Positions 1 through 14,000 of a stretch of 64,000 nt of DNA are shown here, in pieces. The notes below the pieces were generated by a model. The model saw only the letters and a program-made list of their open reading frames with translations, was not told where the DNA came from and searched no databases. The position numbers and the translations under genes are program-made. The first letter of the stretch is position 1. Every line of letters starts with the position of its first letter. The DNA is taken from positions 15,250,252-15,314,251 of the forward strand of contig OX393562.1 in NCBI GenBank assembly GCA_947652115.1. Direction: 5' to 3'. Origin of the DNA: Blastomussa wellsi (lineage: Eukaryota; Cnidaria; Anthozoa; Scleractinia; Plerogyridae).

Positions 1-735
1 CGATGAATAATCGAGCGGATTGTTTAGGCCAAGTACACGTCTTACATGAACGGTTTAAATCACGACTGATGAAGACTACCCTCTAATGAAGACATCTACA
101 GTTGTCAACAAGCCCGAGTGCAAGATAAACCCGACATGGCGAATTTCATGTCGAACATTGCAATGATCTGATAACAACAGGTTAAATACACATGAAAATA
201 CACAAAACGATGATTAATAAGCGCAACTACTTATTCCGCACCTGCTGTGTGCCGTTTTGAAGGGTTCAAATTTGTTACGTCGTCACATGTTTTATCCCAA
301 AAAGGCCCCGAAATGCTAACTTTTTCAAAAACTGGGGTTGGAAAATATTTTCTGTCCAAACCAGCAACACGTTTTAAAATTTCCAAGTAAACTTGAAATG
401 AATTATGACAGCTGAATATTTATACAAAGCACAATGGGGAAGCAAAACCAAACATTAACAGATCACAAAAGGACACCGCGAAATGCTAAAATTTCAAACA
501 AGAATTATTTTCTTTTTTTTTCAAACTACTGCAACATCGCGTTTTAAAATTTCCAAGTAAATTTAAATCATGATAGATACCATATTGTTACAATGAACGG
601 GGAATTTGTCGGCATGAATGAAGTCACCTTATTTAATGAATATAATTTACTTCAAATCAAAGGAAACTCGCTTGAAATAATACTCAACCAATTTAGAAAA
701 ACACAAAACAGATAATTTAAACCGAGTAGAGCCAC

Positions 736-812
736 GGATGCATGGATTCGAATGAAGAAGATTGAGAAAGATTCATTGCAATTGGCAAGGTTGGAAAATT
801 TAGCAGCGCACC
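736..812 (+). repeat. dispersed repeat family A, copy 1
   Basis: Contains the core GAAGAAGATTGAGAAAGATT, a spacer, then GGCAAGGTTGGAAAATTTAG. The same layout recurs near 3168, 4083, 58221 and 62217. Not identified as a named family. Confidence 0.5.
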
Positions 813-861
813 TTTAGTCACAATAAAACAGCCTCACCGCTTCACGAAACTAAATAGATAT

Positions 862-867
862 TTTATT
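862..867 (-). terminator. polyadenylation signal for FAM193
   Basis: AATAAA on the minus strand, about 180 bases past the stop codon. It is the first good hexamer downstream. Cleavage would be expected near 840-850. Confidence 0.5.
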
Positions 868-1048
868 TGGCAATATAATTCTCTGTGCATTCGATTAAAT
901 TGAAATGAAAAACGATCGGAAAGAGGAATCGCTTCCTCAGTCTTCCCACACTGGTAAAACTGGCGCAACCAGTTTACTCGCTACTTGGCGCAACTGAACT
1001 AATGGGAATAACAGCCGCATTGGTCAGCGGCTGAGGCAGATAAGTCGC

Positions 1049-2029
1049 CTACGAGGAACCATTTTTCTTGCCACTCAGGAGGCCCTTGAGGTTAACATTT
1101 ACAGGAATGCGCTCTCTTCTCTCCACGGGTGTAAGATTCATGCAAAATCTAGAAAGGACGAGATGCAATAAAACAGTTATGACAATACGATCAGTTTAAC
1201 TATGTCTTCATAATAACTAGTTTCGATCTTCAAAAAAGAAGACACGAAACGTATTAACTTAGCGAAGAGAAATTTGGTGGAATTTTTGGAACAAAAGGCA
1301 AGGGGTAACAGGCGGTACTGGACACCACTCGCACGGCATGCCGGGAGAAATCTTCGTCGGCGCTCAATTTCATACGATCGTCGGAGGGTAAACATCTCCG
1401 TAAGGTAAGAAAATATTGGGATATGATATCAGGGCTCCTTCGAAAGCAATCTATATCAAAAACTTCATACCAAAACTGTGGGACTCAAGGTATTCTTTGT
1501 GACCTCGTTTCACTCGAGTATAAGGCAAACGATCTCCCTATTCCCTCTCACTATTTTTCCGCGCGTTTTTCCTTTGCGCCGTTCCCCACTAACCGAACGC
1601 CTGGAACACAGCAACGAAATGGGAGATGATCCTGGCATAGAATGCTATGTTATTACACTGCTACATTACCTTTTGAACTCCTCGAGTTCACGCTCGGCTT
1701 CATCCATCTGCGTAAGCTTCTCAGTCTGGAAAAGACGAACGCGTGACAGCATGGTGAGAAGCAATGCAATGCAATGCATACGATTGCCAAATAGTTCTCA
1801 GGCATTACGCGACCATCTCTCACCGTATTAGCTCGTGGGCAACAGATTGAGGGAGGGGGAGCGTGGAAATAAAATGCCCAGGAAAGGGAGGCTAAGATAG
1901 GCTATAGTTTTCATTTATTATTATCAATTACTAACCAAAAAGCAACATCGTTTTCCTTTAGTTTTCAAAGTGTCCGTAGTGACCGTAAAATGCCTACCTC
2001 GATATCTTCACGCGGCAAGAAAACGTCAT
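1049..2029 (-). CDS. FAM193A: FAM193 exons 22-24, conserved C-terminus
   Basis: Three short exons, 1998-2029, 1670-1707 and 1049-1148, are recovered only by splicing. Together they read DDVFLPREDIE, then MDEAERELEEFK, then RFCMNLTPVERRERIPVNVN, and end GKKNGSS before TAG. The first two pieces match the FAM193 C-terminal signature (FLP..I..MDE.ERE.E.FKRFC). Phases are 1, 0 and 2 with canonical AG and GT borders, so the gene is complete at its 3' end within the window. Confidence 0.85.
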
Positions 2030-5000
2030 CTGAGGAGAGAAGAGAAGCGAACAAGTTTTTATAAATGGCAGCTTAAGAGTGAAAGCTAAGATGTTTCATT
2101 ACCGAAGAAAGGAGAAGTTAAGCTACATAATGTACCCAATACAATTCTCTCGTCTGCATACATTTCAAGTGATACTATCGGGAGAATCGTTTAAATATCA
2201 GCATAGGCGTACTAGGCGAGGGGGGGGGGGGGGGGCTCAGTAGGGCAAGATTGCTTGACGAACCAAAAGCACGTCTGTGAAAGAGGCTAGCCTCTTGAAC
2301 AATGAACAACAGTTTCATCATCAATCCAGCCATATTAACTAGCAACAGGTCCTCACCTAAAGAGATTTTCTTCTTCTTTTTTCCCTGTTTCTTCTGCGGT
2401 AATCGACTGTTAATGTCGACTTTATCTTGCACTTCCTCTTTGTTATTGCAGACAGGAGCATGCGGTTCGGGCGAAACGGATTCCTGACGCTTCTTCTCCG
2501 ACTTTTCCTCAGACTTTCTAAGGGAGCCGAAATTATTTTCCTTGCCATTACACTCCACTCTTGATCCCTGGCGTGACATGGTAACGTCTTGATTTGCGTG
2601 ATTTTGCTTCTTGCGTGACTTGCCTTCGTGCAAAACCTCCGCCGGTTTCTGCTTTTGTTCTTCAGCCTTCCTCCGGTGACCGGGTTTGCCGTTTTCGCGC
2701 CCTTTGACGTTGTTTGTGGATAATTCATTTTGCTTTCTTCTCTCTTCGGACAGCTGCCTCTTCCGTAGTACATCGCTGGTGCCATTTTGATGGACCCCGT
2801 TAACTTTGTCACAACCGTTAGAAGAAGAGGGCGCAACGTCGCCGTTAGCTTGAGTATTGGGAATAAGAGATTGCTTAGCCTTCTCAGCCGCCTGAAAAGA
2901 AAGAGTAAACATGTCCGTCAGACAGCACCCAGCAGCTTGAAGCGTTGAGTCATAACTAAGCAGACCTGCCAGTGCTGTTATTGAGTGGACGAGCTTAAAA
3001 ATTGGAAACTAGGGGTTTATTCATCATGAATGAAGTCATCTTTGGCAATACACTTCATAATTATAGCGAAACTTAAAGGAGCTACGTCATTTCTTCGACA
3101 ACCTACATGTAAATTACCCTTAAAATGTAGGAAACCTAAAAATAATAATTTGCCAAGGAAGAAAACATCAAACGAGTGATACTAAACCAAAAAGGAACAA
3201 GGATGGCAGAGGATGGAGAAGATTGAAACGGATTGAAAATGACGATTTTGAAAAATGATTTAGGCTAAATTATTCAGAGTGCACGAACGATGACGTAGTC
3301 CGTTTAAAATGAGGGTTGTCCAATACACCCGCACTGTATCGATCCGTTAAAATCATATTCAGTCCGTTCGATTCGTACGGATCTTTAACTGTCCTACGCT
3401 CCGTATAGTAGAGGTTACGGATCGTATATTGCATCTCATTAAGGGGACTTAGAAAAAAATCCCCCTAGTGATGATCTTGACAGTATGGGGCAGACGGCTT
3501 GACGATCCGTTCGATCCGTACGGATCGTTAAATGTCCTACGCTCCGTAGAGTAGAGTTTACGGATCGTATATTGCATGTCATTAAGGGGACTTAGAAAAA
3601 AATCCCCCTTCTTATGATCTTGTGTGTGTGGGGCAGACGGCTCGACGATCCGTTCGATCCGTACGGATCGTTAAATGTCCTACGTTCCGTATAGTAGAGA
3701 TGACGGATCGTATATTGTGTTTCGGGTTCTTCGACACAGCTAGAAAGCATGTCTGGTATTTTCCACATTTAGAACGAGGAATATACATGTATACAGTATT
3801 CATCGCTGGTATTTTCCACGTTTAGAACGAGGAATATACATGTATCTCCTTCGGACCGAATGAAAGTTATTCGCTCCGTGCAAAACGTACGGACCGTTGA
3901 TTGCCCTTGACTTTTTCGTTCCGTAAGAAGGGATGACGATCCGTTTGAAATTTACCGATCGTTGAGATGTAATATACGAACCGTCAACCTTACTACGGAG
4001 CGTAGAACATTTAAACGATCCGTACGAATCGAACGAACTGAATATGACTTCAACGGATCGATACAGTGTGCAAAGAGGTGACAATAAACTGAGAGGAAAC
4101 AAGAATGGCTTTGAATGAGGAAGATTGAGAAGGATTGTAATTGGCAAGCTTGAAAATTTAGGCTGAACTTTTCAAGACGTGCGATCTGTGACAGAGCTCC
4201 TTTAAATCCATACAACGTCTTCGAATTGAATTGCTTTGTTCGAAACTCGGAAGTAAGAATGACATTAGGCAGACGACGAGAGAGATTACTATGCAGGATT
4301 ATATAATCAGCCCAGTTATGGACGTATTTTGATTGGTTCCTATCTATGATACACGCACTGATGATGTCAACCTTTTTATTTTTTGTTTCATTATATAAAG
4401 AAGATTACATGTTACCGTGCGTCTGTTCAGTAATAGAGCATAGAAGACGTCAAAATGTGGTAAGAACATCAGTAACACACGCTATAGCCTAGTGCCACTT
4501 TTTTGTTCTTACCACATTTTGACGTCATCATTGATCTATTTCTGAAGAGACGCACGGCATGGAATCTATTTGTTGAACAGTTGCACGTCACACTCACCTT
4601 CTTTTGTTTTTGCCGCGCTCTTTTCTGTGCTTTAGAGGTTGTTCTCAGTCTCTCCTCTTCCATTTTTTGCCCATTGATAAACGTCAGAAGGTCATCCACT
4701 GACCGGTGATCAACAACCGGCCCGTCTGCTGACTTTTGCTGTTTATCTTGTACCGGCTGATTAGGCTGCGAGAAAAATATAATCAGTTGTCAAGTTTGGC
4801 AACATTTACACAATATATCACCTTTTATTCGAAATATGGCACCGGAGAGCACCCCATCTCAACTTACTACCAGGTTTGTTCATACTAGGTATTTAAAGTG
4901 CACTTGAAGAATGTTTGGATTGTACTAATAACTTGTGTGTGAACAGGTCTCATTTCACTTGACTGATCATACTCAGTCGCCAACGAAAGATCAAAACATG

Positions 5001-8000
5001 AAAGTGCGGTCATGACCTTCCTTGAGAGTGTACTTATCCAATCAAAGCGTTGGAAGCTAATTATTCAGGTATCGGTCATCTGCAAGCACATTTGAAGTGC
5101 ACTTCAACTCAAGCGCACTTGATCTGGGTATGCACTGAAGGGTCTAGTGTGAATCCACCAACTGCTTTCACAGGAGTAGCTGGACCACACTGCACACACT
5201 GTTGTACTGATGTTGTGGATTCCTTTGCATTCTTGCCTGGACTCCAGCATGTCAAGTTGCCTCAACACAGCCAGTGTGATGTTTGTCAATGTGGTCTGGC
5301 TGAGGTTTAATCCCGCAACCTCACATTCACTGCTAAAACTAACTGTAACACCACCGTTATTCTGATCAAAATTCAAATATAAACAAACTAAAGCAGGAAG
5401 CGACTTTACGAACTGCAAATGCATGATAGCATCAATCGAGCACTAGTTACCACTCAGTGAATTGCAGTAGGCCATTCTCTAAAAGGACAGTGTGTTCATA
5501 AAATGAGGAGTTGACTAATCAAACCTCACCTGCCGTTTGTTGAGTCGAAGTCTTAACTTGTCCCGCATCTCAGTGTAGTTATGGCTGGTTGGTGCCACCG
5601 GAGGCTAAAAATATAACCACAGGCCAGTCAACAAAAAAACCTTTAAACCAGGAAATAATCAAAATCCTCCTTTGAAGTCAGTGCTTAGTTTATCACGTAA
5701 TCTTTCCGTCTCAACTAATCCAAAAGACCGCCGCCAAGAGGAATGAAAACAATTGTTTTCACATACACAAATGCTCGTAGTGGGAGAAAGAGAAAGTCGA
5801 TACTATAGTCAAAGGCAGAAGACCAAACACAAATAAATAAACAAACAAACAAATGGGGGGCTTTTCAGGGCCAATGTAAACAAACAAGCAAATGTTGTAA
5901 ATAAACATAGCAAGGTACTTTTTTTCTCCACACGGCACTTCCTGCATTATGTGTATCTTCGATAAAACGCTTTGCTCCGTAAAAATATAGCCCTCAAGGT
6001 CTACTCAACACCAACTGTCAAGTTATCTACATGTACTTTGCCAACATAATTCTAATAAACCCCTGGCATCAATGTTATAGATCATGACTCTGACGTCTGC
6101 TACTTACCGCAGCGTGTCCGAAGAATTCACAGTAACAACAGTCGCAGTATTTGCCGCGGTCCGTCCGGCCATCCTCCGTTGATGATGAACATTGATTAAC
6201 AGGGGGCGTGTCACAGGAGCTGCCGTCTCCACTGCTCCTCACACTAGAGGGGGACCCAGGGGGGACATCTAGTCCCAAGCCATCAATGTCTAAACAGAAC
6301 AGACAAAACTTAGTGGCAGATCAGTATCCACAAGGGCTCACAAAGTACACAGTATTGCCTTGTAAGTCTTATTAATTAAACCATTCACATGCTTAGAGCG
6401 GTTTTCAATAAGGTGTCGAAAGTAATTAGCTAATTGCTTGGGTTTTGTGTCACTATGCACAGTGATTGGTTTGAATACGCATGTCGCGCCACTTTTTCAA
6501 CCCATCAGAAGTAAAACCAAAACCAATCTTGACTCGCGCGTGCACATTTTCCAGCGCTTTGTGTCAGCAACTAATTGTAATTAATTCGAGTTTTGAATTG
6601 ATTGGTTCACTGGATTGTGTACGTTCTTTGTGATTGACTGGTTTTGGTTTTACAACACTCAATTGAAAGTTGCTCTAATACCACATTCAAACACAGTTTA
6701 AATTTGTTATCTTCATATAAGTTGCTAACGGTTCTGTCGCTGATTTTCAAATTGTTAAATCTGGTTTAATTAAACATGTTTTGTTGGTGTAAATGGTATG
6801 TAATAATTTTGTTAGCGTGTTTTCAAGCTTTCAGGAAAGTACGTCTGTCACTGGAAACGATTTGAATATACGAATGCTGTTTGTTTCATTAAAATATATG
6901 TACAGATACAATTGTTTACCCCAGTAATTGATCATAAAGATGACGAATTGTTATGCAACCACTTGTGGTCGCCAAAATCCAGTCATTCAAAACTTAGGAA
7001 TCAATAAAGAAATTTTATGTAGCAAACCTGAAGATTGGCTTGTTCTCCGTGGAGAACAACTACTTCCATCGTCATCATCGTCGTCATCTTCATCATCGTC
7101 ATCATCATCATAATCACTGTTGCTGTCACTCAAACTATTTTCGTCATCATCAATTTCAGTGCATCCATCTAAGTTGTTATGGTACCCATTATAATTGACG
7201 TGCCTGAGGCTGCTGTCCAGTAGAAAGCCATGGAGATCCGGAGGGGGCCCCTCTAGGGAGCAATGAAGGGATGTGGGGGGAGGGGGTATGATGTGATGTG
7301 GATGAAGATAATTGCTGTGAATGTGGTTGTTGTTAGGAGGGGGAACATGGACTGCAGAGGTGGGGTGGGTGGTGAAATTCTTGCTCTCAGCCGTCTGTCT
7401 GGTTTCTTGATCCTTTGCACCATGAAGTGGACACTTGTTACACTGACAATCTGCCAACTTGCCCTTTGGAGGCTGCAGAGAGGACAAAGAGTAATTTTAA
7501 TTTCCTTGCTATAAAGCAATGTAGATGTGCAAGTTCCTTTTCATACTGAAAACTGGGACTTCAATGGATGAAGGAAAAGTCTAGATCTGGACACAGATTC
7601 GCTTTAACAACATCATTTAGCGCCTCAGACGTTTGCTACCCAACAAACGCCAATGGACTGTAGAAACAAAAAGCAAAAAACACAAATCACGACAGACCAT
7701 TTGGCAAACACAAGGGATTCAGCTATTTACAACACCAGTCGATAAAATTTCCCTGCTTTGGGTCAATTGAATGCAACAGTTGTCAATTGTGCATAATGGA
7801 GTTCACTTTTTTCAGAGTTGAAATGAGTTTACTGAGCAGTTGTCAGGTGTGTGGCGTTTTCTGGCCAATCACAAAAGCCCAGAAAATTTCCTTAGTGAAC
7901 CAATCAGAACATGAAGTAACTACATGTAACTGGTTCTAATTGTGGGTGAGAAAACAAGCACAAAATTTAATGAATAATAACTTCTGATTGGTTGAAAAAA

Positions 8001-11000
8001 TGTAGTAATGCCAAACCAGTTGAATGAAGAAAATGAAAATTAATTGCTTATTTTGTGTTGTCAGCACCTCTTTTATTTTGTCATTGCTGCAATTATTTAT
8101 TTCTAACGTACAAGTAAGGCAATGTATTGTTAGTATTAATTTGTACTGACTTGCAGTGCCATCATTGTGTTGAAGCCCTGCATATTTTTCAGGCTTCTTT
8201 ATTCTAATTCCTTAAATTGGAAATTCACTGCGATGATCATCTCTCACTTTCAATAAAAATATTACTTTTGATACTCAAGTGAAAACTTCTCTATGCATCA
8301 TTCACATCAGTTTACAGAGAACATTACATCACTGCAAGTAACTGCAAATTGGCCAGATCACTCCACCCTGTCACTCTCTGCCAGTCCCGAGTTCAAATCC
8401 TTGGTCACGCTTGCTAAAAGCCAACTGGTCTGCCTCCTACCAGTTGGGACATTTGACTATGTTGTGTTCATTTAAAATATTTGAATCCTTTGTTTCAGTG
8501 GCATGCCAGAAAACTTGCTACAAGCTTGGTGCTTATGAAGCTAAGTGCATGACCACTATAAATAACATTTACAATTTTTGATAGAGGAATACTCTATATA
8601 CTGTACCTGCTCCATATTCTTTGCTCCATCTCTATACCCAGTACTACCACTACATGCCGGGCAGTGACATAAACTACCCATACCATTCATCATCAGTGGC
8701 GGTGGAAGCAGCTGCGAAGGCGGAATCCCATGAAGGTCATTACACATCAACAGGTGTGGATTAAAGTTTGGTACAGTGAGCGGGTTCGTCCATTGCGCCT
8801 TACCAGTTGTGTTCTGGGTGGGTGCTGCGGAGTCATGATTGCAGGACTTTGCGTGTGAAGCTGCTGTTTTAAAAGGTGGTAGGATGGGTAGTGGTGAGTT
8901 TAGGGGTGATGTTGGGACATTACAGTGACCGCAGAGGCACCTACAACACAAAAAAAGAATATAATAATGAACAGAATAGTGGTGTGTACATTGTCATAAT
9001 ACTAACACTAACGAAAAAATTATTTTGATTAATTTCCCAGGTTGAACACTTTTTTCTCACAGATTTGGTTAAGGATGTCAACTTTGTAAATCTAAAGCAA
9101 AAATATCACAAGAGGGAGTTCCATATTCAACCCTGTTCAATCTTGGTCGACTCTAGGCCAATTATTACAAATTTGGTTTCACCCTTCCAGAACATCCACA
9201 GATGGAACACCAAACTCTCAACACAACATTTAAAGAACTGTATTACAATTAGTGAGGGGAAGTGTTATTGTCATCTTGGGACTACAAAATTAATGTTTAA
9301 CAACACTGTCAGCCTTAGCAGCTCAATGCGACAAAGAATTGTTTCAATGGTTTTGAACTGAAAAAAAAACCTGACCAAAAGGGTTAAGAACTTAGTTTAA
9401 ACCTTTCAAGGGCAAAAGGCTTCACTGATAATTTTTTATTACTTTCTAACAAAGTTACAGTACAGTACATTGTAACAACCATATTAAAGAAACTATGTAT
9501 CACTCACTTTTGCTGTACAGGACTTTTTAACACCTGCAATACAAAAATAAACCGTTTCAACAATGTTTATTAGATAAGAAATGCTTCCCAGGAGCTTCAG
9601 AGCCTGGATGTTGCTTACTCTGTAAGGATGCTTTCAGTAATTTTTTAACAACTTTTAAAAATAGAACTTATTTGCTTGGACGGTTTGTTGCTCCATTACA
9701 GACCATGTGGTGATACTCTAGAGAATTTTTGCTTTCAAATTTCAAACAATCACATGTTCATGAACAAATAACTTTTAGATGGATGAATAAACAGTTCTCT
9801 ACAGAATATTGCATAGCCTGTAAAGGCCGTCGCACACTATGCAACAATTTGCAGTGACGGGTTTCTGCAACAAGTAGCTCCATGTGCAGTGCCCAAAACA
9901 AGCCCTGGTTTGAATATGTGCGACTGATCCCAGTGACTGAGATTACCACAAAAATTGCAAACTGCAGTTGCAGTGACTTGCCCCTACGACTTGTCACCCA
10001 AGGAAACAAGGTCTATTGCTAAGATCTTCCTCGGTAGCTTCTCGATAGTTATATCAACAACAAACTGAAATACGACAATACCTCGTTCTCATTATCCATT
10101 GTTTGGATAATATTTTCTTTTGTGTTCAGTCGTCTTATAGAATAATTTATTCATACAATGCTAAACAGTGGTCGTTGATTATCGGGAATGTGCCTCTCTC
10201 TCTTCAAATTCACGTTCATAACTTACATGTGCTTCTGCACAAAAATGTTTTCAGGTTTTTGGCAAGAAAAATGACTGACCTTACTGAACATGAACATACC
10301 TTATTTTTCCACTCTACTCCTGTTGTATCATCTTCCCATTCTACCTTTGGTATGCCACTTTTTTCTCGTAGCTTAGCCTAACAATCAAGTTTAAAGTACA
10401 TTATCACACAAGTGAACTGCATAGCACTCACTCACTCACTCAATTAATCAATCAATCAATCAGTCCTCTTCCTGCCCTTGGTCACACAAGGCCATACAAG
10501 TAGCAAGCACTCGAGAAAACAATGCAAGGAAAAAGACCCCAAAAAGTCACCAAGGAATGTTTATTTGCACTTACCTGTTTCTCTTTATACAATTTGAAAG
10601 CGCGTTCACTTTCTTTCCATGAAAATTCAATCTCTGTAAGATCATCCGTAAAATTTAGGTACCTTTGTTCCAAAAAAAAAAAATAAACAAGTTGATTTTA
10701 TTTTATGGAAGAAAAGATGGAATGTGCTGAGCTTGGATAAAGTAAGTTAAGACAAGCTACTTAAGGAAAAATTTGAGTTCTCCTAGATGCTTCAAATTTA
10801 TATGTACATTCAGGGTTGTCAGTAGGTTTTTGAGTAGCAGGTTCCATCCAAAAAGTAGGCGGCTATCTTCATTTTATTTCTCCAATATCATGCTTAGAAC
10901 TGACCTACTAACATTCAGAGTAGCCGGCACAGTATTTGGATTAGCAGGTGAAATGCGCCGGTTGCCGACTTATTTTGATAACCCTGACATTACCATTGCC

Positions 11001-14000
11001 CTGCACAAAAATTTTTGATTAGTTTTTGACAACTTTCTGACAACTTCAAAAAATATTGGCATGTGTTTCATCAAAATGGCCACTCAGGTTGCAGGTTGAA
11101 ACTTGTGAAATTCCCATGGTGATTGAATGGTGAATTTTACAGTTCAACATCTCTCCCTTACACAGTTCCCACATTTTTGATTGAAAGGTCCAAACAGAAG
11201 CCAGGAAAACGTTTTCAAAAAGATGCCACAAGTTAATCAACAGCAACAGCACGGTGCATACCCTGTAGCATTGTAACTACCTGTGCAGTAAGTCTGGAAA
11301 TGTGTCTTGGTGGAAGTTCTCTGGTGCAACCGCACCCAGTCTAAAGCCAAGGCAAAAAGTGTTGTGGTTAGTGGCAGTGAAACACCACAAAGGCTAGCAG
11401 GACATAGAATAATCATTTGTACATGATTGTATCGTTTTCTAACCTACCTTAACTGCGTAATAAGCCCAGGAAGATTACCATAAACTGCTGGGTCTCGGTA
11501 GATTTCAGTATAAAATAAGTGTTTGTGAAGAAGGTCCCAACTCAAACCATACTCTCTCAGATGGTCCAAATCCTATTCAACACACAATACATATAATGAT
11601 CTATACTAGGAGTAACCAGGCAAAGATTTCAGGAGTGCGTTGGACTCCTTCATTATACTAAGTAAACTGTATATGTACTTTATATCTTCTGTACTCTAAA
11701 CAAGTTGTACACAAGGTGAAAGTACAGTTACCTACTCCACCAAGAGAAACATTGCCAAAAGTGATGGTTTCTCACTGGTTTTTAAAAGCTAAGACCAATG
11801 TATGGACTCAGCTTTAGCTACATTAGTCACTAGTCACTATTTAACTATTTTGCCATGATAACAATATCAGTCAGTCAAAAACTGAAGCAAAAATAATGTG
11901 TCACTGGCCCAAGCTTGAGCTTATAAATACAATCACTGAAGGCAAAGTTGCTTGTGCTTTAATATGTTAAAGGGTTTGCGGTCGTTTCACTGCAAAACCG
12001 TTTCGGTACAAGTCGATTCGCTACAAGTCAAAGTCGATTCGTAATACACGAAAGTCGATTCGCTACAAATATAAAGTCGATTCGCTACAGGTGTTCAACT
12101 CGATAAATATTTTTCACAAGAGATGGGCATGCCATTAAACAGCAGTCACAGTAATTTTAAAGTTCAAATACTCTAAAAATTTGGCTATAGCACGCTTGGA
12201 AATTTTCACCTCAAATCTGGCCTCAGAAATGACCCCAGTTTCCAGTCCCCATTTAGTGATTATAAGTGGAAAGTGATCCTCACACTCCACATAACAGTAC
12301 ATACTCTCAGTCTAATGGACATGATTTTGTAAATAAAAGCTCTTACCAGTTTGCTGAAGAACGGTCTAAGAATGTCAAATGCCTTTGACAGTGCCTGATA
12401 TTCATCCAGTAACATTGTAAAAAAATCCTTTGCATGGTTTGGGGACAGAGGGCACGATGTTAGGTATTTAACAAGACGTACTTTTACTTCTCGAACATAT
12501 TCCCTGTAAACACAAAAACAAAACTTAATAAAGATAATTTTCATTAGAACATTGAACTGAAAATTTAACAAGACAACTTCAGCTACATGCACTTGTGTGG
12601 ATTATACAACAAAAAAGAAAATGAGAGAAAAGGAAAAACCAAACACAACATGCTGAATCAAGAACATGTTCATACCTTGCTTGAATTTCAAGCTTTTCAA
12701 ACAGCTGAGCTGGATCACTCCTGTGCAGCCTACATAAGGGAGAGAAATCACAAGCACCATCACAAGAGTAACACAATTCCCTAAAAACGCCTGCGTGGGA
12801 GGCTACACCTGCTCTTGCATCGTAAAAATTTTCAAGTTTGAAATCGCCCTATAATTTATTGCAAACCCTTGTGTACGTCATGTATGCCTATGAATTGTCT
12901 CTTGTAATGCATGGCTATCTGCCATGTTGATTCCTTTGAAGATTCTTAAGCTTCATTGTTCGCAGTTTCGTTAGCATACATTAACTACAAAGTTAGTGGC
13001 AAAAAAATTGTGGTTTTTACACCTTGTGGTAAGAATTTTGCTTTTCTTTTCAAATGGAGTTCTTCTTTCGATAAAATTCCTACAAATGATGTTTTGAATT
13101 ACTCCAGATTTGTTTCTGGCAACTAAAAATTTGAATTTGGCGACTAAAATTTACCACTCAGTCACCAAATGGCGAGTGAAGAATTTTTTTAATTTCGAGC
13201 CCTGGTGATGCCAACAATGAGATTGCTGTACATCAACTCACGAACCACACTATTGATTGGGACCTACACTATACATGTACAGCACTAACTATTGTAATTT
13301 AAATGACTGACTTTGGAAGTAGGTTTACTAAATTAGAACATACTTCTCTCAACAGATGCCAAAAACTACATGTACCATGCAAACAACTTATTCATGACAT
13401 AAACATAACAAACAAGCCTAATAAGAATGACCTACTGTAACTTTGCTGATCAATCCAAACTGACCAATCATGACCAACTTACGCCACTAGAGTCTTACAG
13501 CCAATAAAATTATGGCAAAACTGACCAATCAGTTTTCAGTAACCAAGATTTATGACACTTGACTAACAAACAACTCTTCTATTGATGACGACTTCTGCTC
13601 AGGCTGTCGAACTGTCCTTTTCGGGGCTACTTCTCAGACCATTTTATCAACTGTTACTCCAGGGTTCAAACCATTTGTAACTGTACCTTAACTTTATAAT
13701 AGAATGCCAGCAACAAGGAAACTATAGCATGTAAAACAACAGTTGGCAAGCTGTATAGTACTCACTTTTCTACTTTGACTTTGAGTCTGTTTTCATCTAA
13801 TGAATTTTTGACTGTTTCTTCTTCATCTGAAAATTTACAACAGCACCAAAGTTCATAATAAGACCCTCTGCCTGGGTAAACAATATATTATCTTTGAGCA
13901 CAAAGGGTACAACTCAGAACAATGTGTTACATGACAAAAATGAGCATATCAATTGAACCTGTACAGTACCGCTCAAATGTAAGTTACCACCGTCTCGTGA

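Noticed and set aside
1178..1395. 72-codon minus frame near the end of FAM193
   Set aside because: Lies in intron 23 between exons proven by phase and conservation; no motif.
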